Notes: generated by a model not told the origin, from the letters alone. A DNA stretch of 44,639 bases from an uncultured Hyphomicrobiales bacterium (GCA_903931945.1 CAIZEI010000077.1:1-44639); one strand, 5' to 3'. Positions 16,762-25,396 are shown, counted from the first letter of the stretch. Numbers and translations are program-made.

Positions 16762-16913
16762 TTTCCACGTCTATCCACAAGTGAATGGTCGCACAGCCGG
16801 CCTTTGCGTCTTGCAGGCGCGCGCGCGCTCATTCACAATCGGATAGAATAACGAATCATCTGCAAGCACGGGACTGAAACCGCCGCCGCCGCCGTCAAAC
16901 GAAAGTCCAGCGC

Positions 16914-17633
16914 ATGAATACCTTCACAACCGCACAGCAGCGGATTTCGGAGGCAACCGCCGCCGAGCAGCGCGCCCACGAACCTTCAATGGAAGAAATT
17001 CTGGCGTCGATCCGGCGTATCATCGCAGACGATCAGATGCTGCCGATTTCACGTCCTGCCGCTCCCGCCGCGCCGCCGGCTGATACGCCGGCCGCGCCCG
17101 CGCCTGTCGCTTTCAGAGCGTCGGCTCCACCCGCGCTGACGGTCAAGGTTGACGAGGAGATGATTGCCGAACGTGCGGCCAATCCGTTCGCGCCGCGCCA
17201 GACGCCGATTGCAGGTGAGCGCGTCGAAGAGGCTCCAAAAGTGCGAGCGGAGCCGCAGTTGCGAGAGTCTCTCCCGGCTGCGGCGCCGGAAGCCGAGCCT
17301 GCGCGCGAGCCGCCAAAGCACGAATCGCCCCGTTCTGAAAATGCGTGGCGCGAACCGCCGCCAGCTCAGGCCGCTCGTCCTGCAATCAAGACCGCCGACT
17401 TGCGCCGAGAAGAGGCCAACCAGCTGATCTCGCCAGCCGCCGGCAGTTCGGTGAGCTCTGCCTTTAACGCCCTCGCCACGACCATGATCCTGCAAAATCA
17501 GGGCATGGTTGAGGAGGCGACTCGCGAGATGCTGCGCCCCATGCTCAAGCAATGGCTGGACGATAATCTACCGGTGATTGTCGAACGTCTTGTTCGGCAG
17601 GAGATTGAACGCGTCGCGCGCGGCGGGCGGTAA
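16914..17633 (+). CDS. popZ: PopZ-like cell-pole organising protein (DUF2497)
   Basis: 239 residues with the PopZ plan. An N-terminal helix EPSMEEILASIRRIIADD (about 23-40) is the client-binding region. A long Pro/Ala/Glu-rich disordered spacer follows (about 45-170), and a C-terminal helical oligomerisation region ends MLRPMLKQWLDDNLPVIVERLVRQEIERVARGG. In Caulobacter, PopZ forms a polar matrix that anchors ParB-bound origins and signalling proteins. Hyphomicrobiales homologues mark growing or new poles. In this order, popZ is commonly found beside tolC and valS, and both are nearby here. The start at 16914 lacks a strong ribosome site, but the next in-frame ATG falls inside the conserved helix. 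Confidence 0.88.
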   Translation: MNTFTTAQQRISEATAAEQRAHEPSMEEILASIRRIIADDQMLPISRPAAPAAPPADTPAAPAPVAFRASAPPALTVKVDEEMIAERAANPFAPRQTPIAGERVEEAPKVRAEPQLRESLPAAAPEAEPAREPPKHESPRSENAWREPPPAQAARPAIKTADLRREEANQLISPAAGSSVSSAFNALATTMILQNQGMVEEATREMLRPMLKQWLDDNLPVIVERLVRQEIERVARGGR

Positions 17634-17663
17634 TTTCCCGCCTGTTAAATTGCTTTGTTGTCG

Positions 17664-18914
17664 TCAGGCCTGGAAATCCCTTGCCTTCCAGGCGCCGGGA
17701 TGTCGGGTGACGACGCCTCGCAATTCATCGATGGTCTTGCATCCCAACTGGCCCATCGTTGCCTTGATATCGTCGGTATAAATATTGATGAGATGGCCAG
17801 GGCCTTTTTCGCCGAGCGCGCCAAGACTCCAGAGGAAGGATTTTCCCGCAAATGCAGCGTCTGCGCCGCAGGCGATGGCGCGCGCGGCATCGACGCCCGA
17901 GCGTATGCCGCTGTCGAGGATGAGCGTCGCCCGCGCTCCCACCGCTGCGCGAATGGCGGGCAAAGCGTCGATCGAGGCGGGCAGGGCCTCGATCTGCCGT
18001 CCGCCATGATTGGTGACGAACAATCCATCAATACCCATGGACACCGCACGCTCGGCGTCGGCCGGGTGCAGCACGCCCTTGAGCACAAGCGGACCTTTCC
18101 AGACGTCCCGGTATTTGGCGATCTCGTCCCACGTAAACGCGCCGCCCTGTTCGCGTTTGATAAAGCCCGACGATTCTTCCAGCGACTGATTGGGCGGCAT
18201 GTAGGGATTGAGCGATACGAAACGCGGTATGCCGTTGCGCGCAAGCGAAGCCAGCCAGCGCGGCGCACGAATCGCATCCGCGCGCAGACGCATGGTGAGC
18301 TTGAAAGGATTTGTAATTCCAGCCTTGACTTCGCGCGAGCGCACGGTCCGGATCGGCGTATCGATGGTCAGGACAAGCACATGCACGCCCGCCGCCTGCG
18401 CGCGCCGCGTGAGATCGAGCCCGATTTTATGATCATTATTGGCGAAGCGATAGAGCTGGAACCACAGCACGTCAGGCGCGATTTCGGCGGCTTTCTCAAC
18501 TGTGACGCCTGAGAGAACGCCCAGAGTATAGGGCACGCGCGCTGCCTGAGCGGCCCTGGCGAGATAGGTTTCGGCGCCCGGATAGGCGGTGCCCGGCCCG
18601 CCGATGGGCGATACGCCGATGGGCGCGGAATAGGACCTGCCGAACAGAAGGGTATCAGATGGCGGAGGTTTGATCACCTTGCCATAGCGCGGCACGAGTT
18701 CGATCGCATCGAGCGCGTCCCAGTTGCGCTTAATGCCGCCATCGGCGCCGGCGCCGCCGTCCATATATTCAAACGCGAAATTCGGCATGAGCTGACGCGC
18801 CCGGGCCCGCAGATCCAGTGCCGTGGGCCAGGCGCGCATCAACGCGAGCCGTTCTGCGGCCGCCGCCGACGAAAGGGCGCTCGGCGGAGCCTCGACCTGC
18901 CGTGAATCGTCCAT
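17664..18914 (-). CDS. FMN-dependent alpha-hydroxy-acid dehydrogenase/oxidase
   Basis: 416 residues, TIM-barrel FMN enzyme of the lactate/glycolate/mandelate family, oxidising an L-2-hydroxy acid to the 2-oxo acid. Seen: NFAFEYMDGGAGADGG near the N-terminus, PIGVSPIGGPGTAYP (FMN-binding strand), WFQLYRFANND, VLTIDTPI, and the active-site block VTNHGGRQIEALPAS with the catalytic His and Arg. These are followed by LILDSGIRSGVDAARA (phosphate binding). There is no signal peptide or membrane anchor helix, unlike LldD. The electron acceptor may be oxygen or the respiratory chain, and the substrate is not decidable from sequence. Divergent from the five-gene plus-strand cluster at 19017-24603. ATG 18914 has GGGGGA upstream. 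Confidence 0.9.
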   Translation of the reverse strand: MDDSRQVEAPPSALSSAAAAERLALMRAWPTALDLRARARQLMPNFAFEYMDGGAGADGGIKRNWDALDAIELVPRYGKVIKPPPSDTLLFGRSYSAPIGVSPIGGPGTAYPGAETYLARAAQAARVPYTLGVLSGVTVEKAAEIAPDVLWFQLYRFANNDHKIGLDLTRRAQAAGVHVLVLTIDTPIRTVRSREVKAGITNPFKLTMRLRADAIRAPRWLASLARNGIPRFVSLNPYMPPNQSLEESSGFIKREQGGAFTWDEIAKYRDVWKGPLVLKGVLHPADAERAVSMGIDGLFVTNHGGRQIEALPASIDALPAIRAAVGARATLILDSGIRSGVDAARAIACGADAAFAGKSFLWSLGALGEKGPGHLINIYTDDIKATMGQLGCKTIDELRGVVTRHPGAWKARDFQA

Positions 18915-19016
18915 TGCCGTCCCCCGGTTGTGTGTTCGTCAAACCAGCCTTATGGCTCAATCCACCTGATATGGCGAGGGGTCGATTCCCGGCAGCAGCG
19001 GCTATGGAGCGGTGCG

Positions 19017-20051
19017 ATGACGGCGCGTCTTGAACTCGGGCTCGATACATTCGGCGATGTCACGGCAGGCGCCGACGGCGCGTTGCTGCCGCACGCAATC
19101 GTCATACGCAATGTCGTGGAAGAAGGCGCGCTCGCAGATGACGTCGGCCTCGACTTTTTCGGGGTTGGCGAACACCACCGAGCGGATTTCGCAATATCTG
19201 CGCCGGAGGTCGTGCTGGGCGCCATCGCCAGCCGCACGCGGCGCATCCATCTTGGCACAGCGGTGACGGTGCTCAGCTCCGACGATCCGGTGCGCGTCTT
19301 CCAGCGCTTTTCGACGCTGAACGCGATTTCCAGTGGCCGGGCCGAAGTGATTCTGGGACGCGGGTCGTTCACCGAATCCTTCCCGCTGTTCGGTTTTGCG
19401 CTCAGTCAGTATGAAAAGCTGTTTGAGGAGAAACTCGAACTGTTTGCCGCCCTGATCAGTCAGGAGCGCGTGACGTGGCGCGGCGCGACGCGCGCGGCGC
19501 TTGAAAATCAACAGGTGTTTCCGTCGCTCGAACACGGCAAGCTCACGACATGGATCGGCGTCGGCGGCAGTCCTGAATCGGTCGTGCGGGCGGCGCGATA
19601 CGACATGCCGTTGATGATGGCGATCATCGGCGGCGAACCGCAGCGCTTCAAGCCGTTTGTCGAACTCTATCAGCGCGCATTTGCGCAGGAGGGCAAGCCT
19701 GTTCCGCCCATTGGCGTGCATTCGCCGGGCTATATCGCAGAGACTGACGCGCAAGCGCGTGAAGAACTTTGGCCGGCGTACAGGAAGATGCGCGATCGCA
19801 TTGGCGCCGAGCGGGGCTGGCCGCCGATGGGGACAGATGAGTTTGTCCGCGAGGCTGAACGCGGTTCGCTTTATGTCGGTTCGCCCGAAACGGTGGCGCG
19901 CAAGATTGCAACGACCGTTCGTGCGCTGGGCGTCTCGCGCTTCGATATGAAATACAGCGCTGGGCCGCTGGCGCATGAAAAACTCATGCGCAGCATCGAA
20001 CTCTATGGCGTAAAGGTTGCGCCCATCGTGCGCGATATTCTGGGCGCTTGA
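19017..20051 (+). CDS. LLM-class flavin-dependent oxidoreductase (luciferase-like)
   Basis: 344 residues with the bacterial-luciferase-like TIM barrel: LGLDTFGD at the start, FFGVGEHHRADFA, SRTRRIHLGTAVTVLSSDDP, VFQRFSTLNAISSGRAEVIL and GRGSFTESFPLFG. These enzymes use reduced FMN or F420 and commonly mono-oxygenate organic substrates. FMNH2 with a partner reductase is likely, but none is adjacent. The ATG at 19017 has GGAG 9-12 bp upstream. The frame is open to 18930, but that stretch overlaps the divergent promoter region. It leads the probable operon LLM - binding protein - PQQ dehydrogenase - GST - decarboxylase; the next start is only 14 bp after its stop. Confidence 0.9.
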   Translation: MTARLELGLDTFGDVTAGADGALLPHAIVIRNVVEEGALADDVGLDFFGVGEHHRADFAISAPEVVLGAIASRTRRIHLGTAVTVLSSDDPVRVFQRFSTLNAISSGRAEVILGRGSFTESFPLFGFALSQYEKLFEEKLELFAALISQERVTWRGATRAALENQQVFPSLEHGKLTTWIGVGGSPESVVRAARYDMPLMMAIIGGEPQRFKPFVELYQRAFAQEGKPVPPIGVHSPGYIAETDAQAREELWPAYRKMRDRIGAERGWPPMGTDEFVREAERGSLYVGSPETVARKIATTVRALGVSRFDMKYSAGPLAHEKLMRSIELYGVKVAPIVRDILGA

Positions 20052-20065
20052 ATCAGGGAGGTGAC

Positions 20066-21076
20066 ATGAAACATATTTTGCAACCAACCCGGCGCGAGGC
20101 GATGCTGACCGGGGCGTCGGCGTTTGGCGCGCTCGCTTTGTCCGCCGCCTCCGTGCGCGCGGCCATCGGCAAAATCGAAAAGCCGCGTCTGCGCTTTGGC
20201 CTTACGCTCGATGCTGCGTCGTTTATGTCGGTCTATGTGGCGCAGGCGAAAACCTGGGCCGAAGCCGGACTTGAAATCGAGACCAGCACCTTTCGCGGCG
20301 ATGCCGAATGCTCGCAAGCTCTGGCGGGCGATTCCGTCGATCTCGTGCTGCAATCGCCCTATGGCGCCATCAATATGGTCAAGGCCGAAGTGCCCGCCAT
20401 CGGATTCTACGCCGGCTTTCATCAAGCGGATTTCTGGTTTCTGTCGCAGCCCGACGTGAAGACATGGGCCGATTTGAAAGGCAAGACGGCCGGCGTTTCG
20501 ACGATCGGTTCGCTGACGGACAGTCTGACGCGTTATCTTCTGGTGAAGAACGGATTGCAGCCGGAAAAAGATGTGAAAATTTTGCAGGTCGGCCCAACCT
20601 CGAGCGCGATGCAGGGATTGAAAGCCGGACGGCTTGGCATGGCGATCCTCTCGCCGCCATTCAAATGGGCGGCTGCGGATGCCGGATTCAATGTGCTTGC
20701 AACGCAGGCCAAGGATATCAGCCCCGCCTGGCCGAAGCATATTTTTATTGGACAACGTAAATTTCTGGATCAAAATCCAAATACCGTCATGGCCTTTTTG
20801 CGCGGGCATGTGGCGGCGATCCGGCTGGCCCGCGCCGATAAGGATTTCACGGTCAAAACGCTGACGGAGAAGCTGAAATACAGCGCCTCTGACGCTGGCC
20901 GCGCCTATGATGAAATCATGCCGGGGCTCGATGAGCGCGGCGGATTTCCCGATGCGGAGACCATGAAGCTTTTCTGGGACCTCGAAATCCGGGCCGGCGA
21001 TGTCACCGAACCCTGGCCGGCGTCGAGGATTCTCGATGACCGCTTCATCAAGACGTTTGCCGATTGGGCGCCTTAA
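20066..21076 (+). CDS. ABC transporter binding protein, NitT/TauT (SsuA/ThiY-like) family
   Basis: 336 residues from ATG 20066, preceded by a near-perfect AGGGAGGTGAC site. N-terminal twin-arginine-type signal TRREAMLTGASAFGALALSA. The mature part fits the NMT1/NitT-TauT type: LRFGLTLDAASFMSVYVAQAK, TFRGDAECSQALAGDSVDL, and WADLKGKTAGVSTIGSLTDS. Such proteins deliver nitrate, sulfonates, pyrimidine precursors or aromatic acids to an ABC permease. No ATPase or permease gene is in the window. The gene is tightly linked to the LLM oxidoreductase (14 bp) and precedes the PQQ dehydrogenase, so its ligand is probably the substrate handled by that operon (inference). Confidence 0.88.
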   Translation: MKHILQPTRREAMLTGASAFGALALSAASVRAAIGKIEKPRLRFGLTLDAASFMSVYVAQAKTWAEAGLEIETSTFRGDAECSQALAGDSVDLVLQSPYGAINMVKAEVPAIGFYAGFHQADFWFLSQPDVKTWADLKGKTAGVSTIGSLTDSLTRYLLVKNGLQPEKDVKILQVGPTSSAMQGLKAGRLGMAILSPPFKWAAADAGFNVLATQAKDISPAWPKHIFIGQRKFLDQNPNTVMAFLRGHVAAIRLARADKDFTVKTLTEKLKYSASDAGRAYDEIMPGLDERGGFPDAETMKLFWDLEIRAGDVTEPWPASRILDDRFIKTFADWAP

Positions 21077-21092
21077 AAATGACTGTGCGGCG

Positions 21093-21145
21093 TTGCGCAA
21101 ATTGCGTCGTATTTTTTGCTTGCCGCGCGGTCGCCAATTGCGCAA
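21093..21145. repeat. Pair of TTGCGCAA palindromes before PQQ dehydrogenase
   Basis: The self-complementary octamer TTGCGCAA occurs at 21093-21100 and 21138-21145, 45 bp apart, with flanks that also mirror each other (AAATTG / CAATTG). They lie in the 118-bp gap before the PQQ dehydrogenase and could be a paired operator. Nothing else in the gap stands out. Confidence 0.3.
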
Positions 21146-21194
21146 ACTGTGCATGAGCGGCGTCACGTCGCATAAAATATTCGGGAGAAACGCC

Positions 21195-22913
21195 ATGGCC
21201 CTGCAACGCCACAATCTCGCTCGTAACCTTGCGCTCGCCACGACACTTCTGGCGGGAGCGCCTGCATATGCCGCCGACGTCACGTTCGATCGTATCGTGA
21301 ATGCGGACAAGGAGCCTGGCAACTGGCTGACCAACCATCGCACCTACGATGGTCAGCGCTTTTCACCGCTGACACAGATCAATCGCGATAACGTCAAGAA
21401 TTTGCATCTGGCCTATGCGGTTGCGCTTGGCGGCACAGCGGTGAATGAAAACATTGAGGCGACGCCGCTCGTCGAGGACGGGTTTATCTATCAGGTCGAT
21501 CAATGGGCGATTGTTTACAAGATCGATGTGCGCTCCGGCGATGCCGGCCATATTGTCTGGCGCATGGATCCGGGTCAGGACAAGCCGCCGTCATGGTCCA
21601 ATCGCGGCGCGGCGCTCTGGGGCAATTTTGTCATTTCCGTCGCCGGCTATCCCGCGCGCGTCATCGCGACCAACAAGGACACGGGCAAAGTCGCCTGGGA
21701 GACCAATGTGCAGGATCAGGCGCCGCTGGAACTGACGGCGGCGCCGCTTGTCATCAAGGACCGGGTGTTTGTCGGGGCATCCGGCGGCGACCGCGGCGTG
21801 CGCGACTGGTTGATGAGCCTCGACGCCGCCACCGGCAAGATTGTGTGGAAGAAGTTCACGATTCCTGCGCCGGGCGAGCCGGGCAGCGAGACGTGGAAAG
21901 ATCACAACAACGCCTGGCAGACGGGCGGCGGTTCGCTCTGGACAACGGGCACCTACGATCCCGCCTCGAACCAGATTTTCTGGGGCACCGGCAATCCCGT
22001 GCCGATGTTCGATCCCACCTATCGCCCCGGCGATAATCTCTACACAAACAGCGTGATTTCGTGGAACCCGGAAGATGGCAAGATGAACTGGTTCCACCAG
22101 TACACGCCGGGCGACGGGTGGGATTACGATTCCATCTCGACGGAAATTATCATCGACGCCCCGGTCAACGGAAAATCGCGCAAGGTGCTGGCGCAATCCA
22201 ATCGCAATGGTCACGTCTATACGATGGAGAGCGCCAACGGGCAGATGATCGTCGCCAAGCCCTACACCAACGTGAACTGGACGGCGGGCATCGATCAGAA
22301 AACCGGCAAGCCGGTGGAATATGTCGCCAATGCTGACCGGCAGATGTACGCCGGCACAGCCACAGCAACGCTCGACCACAACAATATCAAGCAATGTCCG
22401 ACGCTCGGCGGCGGCAATAATTTCTGGCCGACGACCTACAGCCCGAAAACGAAGCTGATGTATATCCCCGCTGACAGCGGCTGCAATTCGCTGAAGATCG
22501 ATCCGAATCTTTCAAACCCGGCGGGCGTGTGGAAGGGCGGCGTCGCCACCACGTCCGAGCGCGTGGAGGGCGATCTTGTCGCCTTCGACCCGCTGAAAGG
22601 CGAAATCGTCAAGAAAGCGCATTGGCCCTATGCGAGCCATGCAGGCGCGGTTTCAACCGCTGGCGGCCTCGTTTATTCGGCCTATGCCGATGGAACTTTG
22701 GCGGCTTTCGACGATACAAGCATGGATCTGAAATGGAAGATCAACCTCGGCGCCGGATTCACGTCGCCGCCGATCTCCTTCGGCTATAACGACAAGCAAT
22801 ATATTGCGGCCTCGACGGGCCTGTCGCGCATCGCGCGCGGCACATTGCTGAAATCGCCCGAGGAGAGCGAAATGCGCAATTCCACGGTGCTGTATGTGTT
22901 CTCCGTGGATTGA
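21195..22913 (+). CDS. PQQ-dependent alcohol dehydrogenase, probable lanthanide type
   Basis: 572 residues, eight-bladed quinoprotein propeller of the methanol/ethanol dehydrogenase family, with a Sec signal (LALATTLLAGAPAYA) for the periplasm. ATG 21195 follows GGGAG. Catalytic Asp310 lies in GWDYDS. The second Asp, 312, at +2 is the mark of lanthanide-dependent enzymes (XoxF, ExaF, PedH), where Ca2+-dependent MxaF has Ala. Asn267 (GTGNPVP) is a metal ligand, and the usual Glu ligand is replaced by Asp199 in SGGDRGVRD. The vicinal Cys pair near PQQ is missing; only two Cys exist (QCPT, SGCNS). There is no heme motif, so an external cytochrome must accept electrons; no cytochrome or mox accessory gene is nearby. 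The substrate is unknown. Confidence 0.9.
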   Translation: MALQRHNLARNLALATTLLAGAPAYAADVTFDRIVNADKEPGNWLTNHRTYDGQRFSPLTQINRDNVKNLHLAYAVALGGTAVNENIEATPLVEDGFIYQVDQWAIVYKIDVRSGDAGHIVWRMDPGQDKPPSWSNRGAALWGNFVISVAGYPARVIATNKDTGKVAWETNVQDQAPLELTAAPLVIKDRVFVGASGGDRGVRDWLMSLDAATGKIVWKKFTIPAPGEPGSETWKDHNNAWQTGGGSLWTTGTYDPASNQIFWGTGNPVPMFDPTYRPGDNLYTNSVISWNPEDGKMNWFHQYTPGDGWDYDSISTEIIIDAPVNGKSRKVLAQSNRNGHVYTMESANGQMIVAKPYTNVNWTAGIDQKTGKPVEYVANADRQMYAGTATATLDHNNIKQCPTLGGGNNFWPTTYSPKTKLMYIPADSGCNSLKIDPNLSNPAGVWKGGVATTSERVEGDLVAFDPLKGEIVKKAHWPYASHAGAVSTAGGLVYSAYADGTLAAFDDTSMDLKWKINLGAGFTSPPISFGYNDKQYIAASTGLSRIARGTLLKSPEESEMRNSTVLYVFSVD

Positions 22914-22937
22914 GTTTTTGCGCGCGCGGAGATTGCG

Positions 22938-23555
22938 ATGCTTGTGCTTTACTTCTGGACAACCGACAATGGCTACAAGGCGCGCATGGGCGCGGAGGAA
23001 TCCGGCCTGCCCTACGTCATCCGCGCTGTGAATATCCGCGCGCGCGAACAATTTGCGCCAGACTATCTGAAGATCAGTCCCGGCCACAAAATTCCCGCGC
23101 TTGTCGATCCCGATGGACCCGGCGGCGGCAGGATCACGCTGTGCGAGTCAGGCGCCATTCTCAAATATCTTGGCGAGAAGGCGGGCAATGGCCTTTATCC
23201 TGAAGCCCCCGCAGCGCGGGTGAAGGTCGATCAATGGCTGTTCTATGGATCGGCCACTTTCACAACGCTGGCGCAGCAATTCGGCTTTTTCACCCGGCGC
23301 AATCCCGAAGATGTGCCGCAAGCCAGGAAACATTACACGAGCGTGTTGAAGGACATGCTCGGCACGCTCAACACGCATCTTGCCGACAACGAATATTTCG
23401 CCGGGCCATATTCCGTCGCCGATATTTCGATCTATCCGGACGTGCATCTGCATGGCGTCAATGACATCGGTCTTGGCGATTATCCCCATGTGAAACGTTG
23501 GCATGACGCCATCGAAGCGCGGCCGGCAGTTCAGAGGGCCTGGGGCCCGCATTAG
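22938..23555 (+). CDS. Glutathione S-transferase family protein
   Basis: 205 residues. The N-terminal thioredoxin-like domain (1-85) has LYFWTTDNGYKARMGAEESG, the glutathione-site cis-Pro in HKIPALVD and CESGAILKYLGEK. The all-helical C-terminal domain (about 95-205) has YFAGPYSVADISIYP, the N-capping motif of GSTs. It resembles YfcG/YghU-type GSTs, some of which reduce disulfides or remove glutathione from aromatic ethers. GSTs are frequent in aromatic-degradation operons, for ring isomerisation, ether cleavage or stress. It begins 24 bp after the PQQ dehydrogenase and precedes the decarboxylase by 64 bp, so it is part of the same operon. Specific reaction not assigned. Confidence 0.9.
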   Translation: MLVLYFWTTDNGYKARMGAEESGLPYVIRAVNIRAREQFAPDYLKISPGHKIPALVDPDGPGGGRITLCESGAILKYLGEKAGNGLYPEAPAARVKVDQWLFYGSATFTTLAQQFGFFTRRNPEDVPQARKHYTSVLKDMLGTLNTHLADNEYFAGPYSVADISIYPDVHLHGVNDIGLGDYPHVKRWHDAIEARPAVQRAWGPH

Positions 23556-23619
23556 GCGGCGGCAGGCTTGCCAATCCCCGCCATGCGCTGTTAGCTCACG
23601 CGATCGAAGGGAGCACGCC

Positions 23620-24603
23620 ATGCTGGGCAAGATCGCGCTTGAGGAACATTTCGCAATTCCCGAAACGCTGGCGGATTCGCGCGGATTCCTGCCAGAGGAT
23701 TACTGGCCTGAGCTGTCCGCGCGACTGCTCGATATCCATCAGCGACGCATCGAGGAAATGGACCGGCACGGCATCGAAATGATGTTGCTGTCGTTGAATG
23801 CGCCTGCCGTGCAAGCCATCCACGACGTCAAAAAGGCCGATGAGATCGCGCGCCGCGCCAATGATTTTCTTGCGGAGCAGGTCGCTAAAAATCCAAAACG
23901 CTTTCAGGCGTTCGCGGCATTGCCGTTGCAGGATCCGGACCTGGCCACGCGTGAACTCGAACGTTGCATAAAACAGCTCGGGTTTCGCGGCGCGCTCGCC
24001 AACGGGTTTTCGCAGTCTGGAACGCCCGAAACGTGTCTCTATTACGATCTCAAGCAATACTGGCCGTTCTGGGAGATGGTCCAGAAACTTGACGCGCCCT
24101 TCTATCTGCACCCCCGCAATCCGATTGCGGCATGGGCGCAAATCTACGAGGGCCATCCCTGGTTGTTGGGACCGACATGGGCCTTCGGGCAGGAAACGGC
24201 CGTTCACGCCTTGCGCCTGATGGGGTCAGGCCTGTTTGACGCCTACCCACGACTGAAAATCATCGTCGGCCATATGGGCGAGGGACTGCCTTTCAGCATG
24301 TGGCGAGTGGACAATCGCAACGCATGGGCCAAAACGCCGCCGAAATATCCGGCTAAACGCAAAATCGCCGATTATTTCCACGAGAATTTCTGGCTGACGA
24401 CATCCGGCAATTTTCGCACCCAAACGCTGATCGACGCCATGCTTGAGGTCAGCGCCGATCGCATCCTGTTTTCCGCCGACTGGCCGTTCGAGAATGTCGA
24501 TCACGCTGCCAACTGGTTCGATACCGCCTCGATCAGCGAAACCGACCGGCTCAAAATTGGCCGCACGAATAGTCTGCGCCTGTTCAAACTTGGAAACGAA
24601 TAA
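23620..24603 (+). CDS. Gamma-resorcylate (2,6-dihydroxybenzoate) decarboxylase
   Basis: 327 residues starting at ATG 23620 with AAGGGAG upstream. It belongs to the amidohydrolase-fold nonoxidative decarboxylases and closely follows the Rhizobium gamma-resorcylate decarboxylase pattern: GKIALEEHFAIPETL, LSLNAPAVQAI, LHPRNP, YEGHPWLLGPTWAF and TTSGNFRTQTLIDA. The metal ligands fall at Glu8, His10, His164 and Asp287, the numbering I recall for that enzyme. The reaction is reversible loss of CO2 from 2,6-dihydroxybenzoate to give resorcinol; relatives act on 2,3-dihydroxybenzoate, salicylate or 5-carboxyvanillate. No resorcinol hydroxylase genes are present in the window, so the next step is missing. 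Last gene of the plus-strand operon, followed by a strong hairpin. Confidence 0.9.
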   Translation: MLGKIALEEHFAIPETLADSRGFLPEDYWPELSARLLDIHQRRIEEMDRHGIEMMLLSLNAPAVQAIHDVKKADEIARRANDFLAEQVAKNPKRFQAFAALPLQDPDLATRELERCIKQLGFRGALANGFSQSGTPETCLYYDLKQYWPFWEMVQKLDAPFYLHPRNPIAAWAQIYEGHPWLLGPTWAFGQETAVHALRLMGSGLFDAYPRLKIIVGHMGEGLPFSMWRVDNRNAWAKTPPKYPAKRKIADYFHENFWLTTSGNFRTQTLIDAMLEVSADRILFSADWPFENVDHAANWFDTASISETDRLKIGRTNSLRLFKLGNE

Positions 24604-24631
24604 GGGCTGACGCCGTCTTGGGCGTCAGCCC
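24604..24631. terminator. Strong hairpin after the decarboxylase operon
   Basis: GGGCTGACGCC (24604-24614) and GGCGTCAGCCC (24621-24631) form a perfect 11-bp stem with a 6-nt loop, one base after the TAA stop. It lies between convergent genes and can serve both strands. No T-run follows. Confidence 0.65.
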
Positions 24632-24682
24632 GACGCAACCGCGCCGCATTTTGCGGTCGGGTGAGCCGTCGCGCAAGGAGAT

Positions 24683-25396
24683 TCAGAAATCGGTCGGGAT
24701 CAGCTTTCCGGCGAAAAGCACCGGCCCGGTGGGGGCGCCCGTCGGCGATCCATTTTCAGGTTCCAGACTGACGGCATAGGTCGCGTTTTCAATTACGGCG
24801 GGTTCATAAGCGGTCAGGCGCGGTCCGGATGTAACGCCTTCCGGTCGCAACAGCCCAAGCGATTTTGGCGCGCCGAGCGACTGGTCAACGAGCCAGAGCT
24901 GATAACTCTTGCCAGGCTGAGCCCCGGCGGCGACTGCGCGAATGGTGAGCGCCCGCGTGTCCAGATCGACACTGACGATGAACGCAGGCGAAACCGCATC
25001 CTTCTGCATCACGGCCACGAAATTTCGAGGTCCGGATGGGCCCGCAGTTTCGCGCAGACCAAGAGCGATCATCAGGCACGCCGCCAGCGCGCCCGCGCCA
25101 ACGGCCGCCATGCGCCAGTTGCGCAACCGCCGCTGCAATAAAATAACATTGGACGCGCGATCATCTTGCGCAGTCTCGCCAATCCTGGCCATCACTCTGG
25201 CGAACAGATGCGCGGGCGGCTCAACCGGGGCGATGGTTGCATTGAGCGGCGCAAGGCGTCGTTCCCATTGTTCGATCGACGTATTGAGAGCGGGGTCAAG
25301 CAGGCGGCGCGCAGCAACGGCGGCCCGCTCCTCGCCGTCGAGGCAACCGAGCGCATATTCAGCCGCGATCATCTCGATGTCATTGTCCTCGCTCAT
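24683..25396 (-). CDS. Anti-sigma factor, RskA-like
   Basis: 237 residues. The N-terminal cytoplasmic domain (1-90) has the anti-sigma pattern MIAAEYALGCLDGEERAAVAAR and, further on, WERRLAPLNATIAPVEPP. A single membrane helix follows at about 95-113 (MAAVGAGALAACLMIALGL). The periplasmic RskA/anti-sigma-K domain ends the protein, with VDLDTRALTIRAV, YQLWLVD and PVLFAGKL. No zinc HxxxCxxC motif is visible. It should hold the co-encoded ECF sigma factor at the membrane and release it after proteolysis or a redox signal. The 4-bp ATGA overlap with the sigma gene means coupled translation, as usual for cognate pairs. Confidence 0.9.
   Translation of the reverse strand: MSEDNDIEMIAAEYALGCLDGEERAAVAARRLLDPALNTSIEQWERRLAPLNATIAPVEPPAHLFARVMARIGETAQDDRASNVILLQRRLRNWRMAAVGAGALAACLMIALGLRETAGPSGPRNFVAVMQKDAVSPAFIVSVDLDTRALTIRAVAAGAQPGKSYQLWLVDQSLGAPKSLGLLRPEGVTSGPRLTAYEPAVIENATYAVSLEPENGSPTGAPTGPVLFAGKLIPTDF

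Noticed and set aside
18968-18995. T-arm-like sequence (GGGGTCGATTCCC) suggestive of a tRNA
   Set aside because: No matching acceptor stem, anticodon arm or CCA context around it; it is leader DNA before the LLM gene.
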